A stretch of DNA of 7,936 nucleotides from Desulfobacteraceae bacterium (lineage in GTDB: Bacteria; Desulfobacterota; Desulfobacteria; Desulfobacterales; Desulfobacteraceae), in assembly GCA_024225895.1 (NCBI GenBank), contig JAAEMC010000956.1, positions 1 through 7,936 of the forward strand, written 5' to 3'. This document shows positions 6,645 through 7,936 of the stretch, one piece after another. Made by a program: the position numbers and the translations under genes. How positions within the stretch are numbered: the stretch's first letter is position 1; every line of letters begins with the position of its first letter. The notes under the pieces were generated by a model that ran no database searches, was not told the origin of the DNA, and was given only the letters and a program-made list of their open reading frames with translations.

Positions 6645-7898
6645 TTAAATACCCTCAAAAACATTTTCAACCTTCCGGGTTACAGCGCGACACAAAAGAT
6701 TAGTCACAACAGAGAGCTCGGACATCATTTCAAGCGGCGTGACCCGCTCTAAAACAAACCATCGTATGGCGAGATGCGAAAAGCTGCCCAAAAACAGATT
6801 CCTGAAGACCCTATTGTTGAGATCAGAACGAAACACACCCAACTCCTTGCCTTCATTTAAAATTTCATAAAGCATCTCATTGGTATTCAAAAACGAGATA
6901 AAGCCCTCTGTATTATAAAACTGCTTATTTAATTTTATATCACACAAGAAAATGGTCAAAAACTCGCTGTCCGATGAGAAAATCCGGAAATACTCTCCAA
7001 TAAAACTTCTCAGCTTCTCTAAGGGATCTTTGGGTTCAAACACCTGTCTGAGCTTGGCCTGATAAACTTTAAATTTTCCCTTTGGAATAGAATACAACAA
7101 ATCTTTTTTGTTTTTAAAATACTCGTATATCGTACCCTCTGCAACACCTGCTTTTTCGGCTATCTCTAGCATTGTTGCTTTTCTATGCCCCTTTTGGGAA
7201 AAAATCGAAACAGCTGCCTCAAGAACCCTTGCCGCCTTATCCGGCTTGGCCTCTGCTGCACTCCCCCCTGCTGCATCCGGGTTTACATTTGCCGCAGGAT
7301 CATCAGAATCCACACTTATCATGGCCATCACCAAGGACATTACGGGTTCAAAATCCGGCATTGTTTCATCAACATCCCCATACGCCAGGCAGCTTATCGA
7401 TTCTTCGTCTAAAAAACCGAATATCATATCCCTCACAATACCAACCTCTAAATCTTCCCTGAAATATCTCTCCTTTACGCCTTTGTTTAAAACAGAGAGC
7501 ATCACCCCGGCATATTTTCGAAGCGCGTTATATCCTGAATGCTTGTAAAAGCCCTTATTCGAACGGCATTCAAACAGCAGGTTCTTCATCATCCTGGCAT
7601 CCCCGGAACTAAAGTCATTCTGATAAAGATGAAACCAGACCATCTTTCCCAGGTGAGATACCGGCCCCATAATCCCTTTAAACTGGAACAATAACTCAGC
7701 ATGGGACTTTTCAATCAACTCTTCAATTGAAGAAAAAAGCAGATCCTCCTTGTTTTCAAAATAATGATATATGATCGAATCCACCACCTTTGCCTGCTTT
7801 GCTATTTCAGAAACAGTTGAATTTGCAAGACCTTTTTTGGCAAACACCTTCTGGGCCGCCCTGAGTATAGCTTGCTTTTTCCCGTTGTTATTACCCAT
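6645..7898 (-). CDS. Tandem (double-unit) TetR-family transcriptional regulator
   Basis: This 417-aa protein is about twice the usual TetR length and contains two complete units. Unit 1 has a DNA-binding domain at about 8-54 (helix-turn-helix TVSEIAKQAKVVDSIIYHYF, 28-47, then ENKEDLL) and an all-helical ligand-type domain at about 60-195. An Ala/Pro/Asp/Gly-rich linker (197-219) leads to unit 2, with a DNA-binding domain at about 221-268 (TMLEIAEKAGVAEGTIYEYF, 242-261, then KNKKDLL) and a second helical domain at 275-415. Helix-turn-helix 2 is canonical; in unit 1 the usual AGV is AKV and the usual G-T/S of GTIY is S-I, so its DNA contacts probably differ. The ATG at 7898 has an in-frame stop just before it and GGAG 11 nt upstream, a longer spacing than ideal. 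Its position ahead of the bbs operon, on the same strand and with its own terminator, suggests control of that operon. The effector is unknown; an aromatic CoA ester or succinate adduct is a guess. Confidence 0.88.
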   Translation of the reverse strand: MGNNNGKKQAILRAAQKVFAKKGLANSTVSEIAKQAKVVDSIIYHYFENKEDLLFSSIEELIEKSHAELLFQFKGIMGPVSHLGKMVWFHLYQNDFSSGDARMMKNLLFECRSNKGFYKHSGYNALRKYAGVMLSVLNKGVKERYFREDLEVGIVRDMIFGFLDEESISCLAYGDVDETMPDFEPVMSLVMAMISVDSDDPAANVNPDAAGGSAAEAKPDKAARVLEAAVSIFSQKGHRKATMLEIAEKAGVAEGTIYEYFKNKKDLLYSIPKGKFKVYQAKLRQVFEPKDPLEKLRSFIGEYFRIFSSDSEFLTIFLCDIKLNKQFYNTEGFISFLNTNEMLYEILNEGKELGVFRSDLNNRVFRNLFLGSFSHLAIRWFVLERVTPLEMMSELSVVTNLLCRAVTRKVENVFEGI

Positions 7899-7936
7899 TC
7901 AGAGAGTTTCTCCTGATTTTTATATTGCGATCTTTA
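7899..7936 (-). promoter_or_regulatory. Leader of the TetR-type gene with ribosome-binding site
   Basis: On the minus strand AGGAGA lies about 11 nt before the ATG. A TATAAA sequence (7924-7919) resembles a -10 box, but it would place the transcription start on the ribosome-binding site, so the true promoter is probably beyond the right edge. Confidence 0.35.

Noticed and set aside
6467..6703. Plus-strand 78-codon frame
   Set aside because: It crosses the terminator and the 3' end of the TetR-type gene, and the product has no recognisable features.
7108..7548. Open frame on the plus strand (146 codons)
   Set aside because: Antisense to the TetR-type gene, with a low-complexity Ser/Pro-rich product and no recognisable domain.

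Overview
The window is AT-rich (low 40s percent GC by eye). All supported genes lie on the minus strand, so transcription runs from high to low coordinates. In transcription order they are a tandem-TetR regulator (7898-6645), a 573-bp control region, then bbsA, bbsB, bbsC, bbsD, bbsE, bbsF and the first 74 codons of bbsG, which is cut by the left edge. This A-B-C-D-E-F-G order is that of the bbs operon, the modified beta-oxidation pathway that follows fumarate addition to toluene or related alkyl-aromatics. The gene content, base composition and a TetR-type regulator in place of the TdiSR-type two-component system of denitrifiers suggest an anaerobic Desulfobacterota hydrocarbon or cresol degrader, possibly Desulfobacula-like. 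The taxon is an inference, not something the sequence proves.

Pathway logic, with roles transferred from the Thauera/Geobacter enzymes: BbsEF moves CoA from succinyl-CoA to (R)-benzylsuccinate. BbsG oxidises benzylsuccinyl-CoA to benzylidenesuccinyl-CoA. BbsH, expected beyond the left edge, hydrates it. BbsCD oxidises the hydroxy intermediate to benzoylsuccinyl-CoA with NAD+. BbsAB cleaves that thiolytically to benzoyl-CoA and succinyl-CoA, which recycles the CoA donor. No benzylsuccinate synthase gene is in the window. The real substrate could therefore be toluene, p-cresol, a xylene or 2-methylnaphthalene, because bns/hbs-type operons use the same families.

Control region (6072-6644): a hairpin with a T-rich tail closes the regulator transcript. 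A second, weak hairpin follows. A sigma70-like promoter (TTGACA, 17 bp, extended -10 TGc-TTGAAT) then points into bbsA, with an 18-bp palindrome just downstream of the predicted start point. The operon genes have good Shine-Dalgarno sequences and gaps from -8 to +90 bp, consistent with one transcript.

The most notable points are these: (1) the regulator is two complete TetR units in one polypeptide joined by an Ala/Pro/Asp-rich linker; (2) both heteromeric enzymes pair a conserved subunit with a decayed one. BbsC has lost the nucleotide-binding glycines, the catalytic Asn and the PG motif but still has Ser/Tyr/Lys, and BbsE lacks the catalytic Asp present in BbsF; (3) there are perfect-arm palindromes at the bbs promoter and in the bbsF-bbsG gap. 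The pathway itself is known. The regulator and its operator are the least described part.
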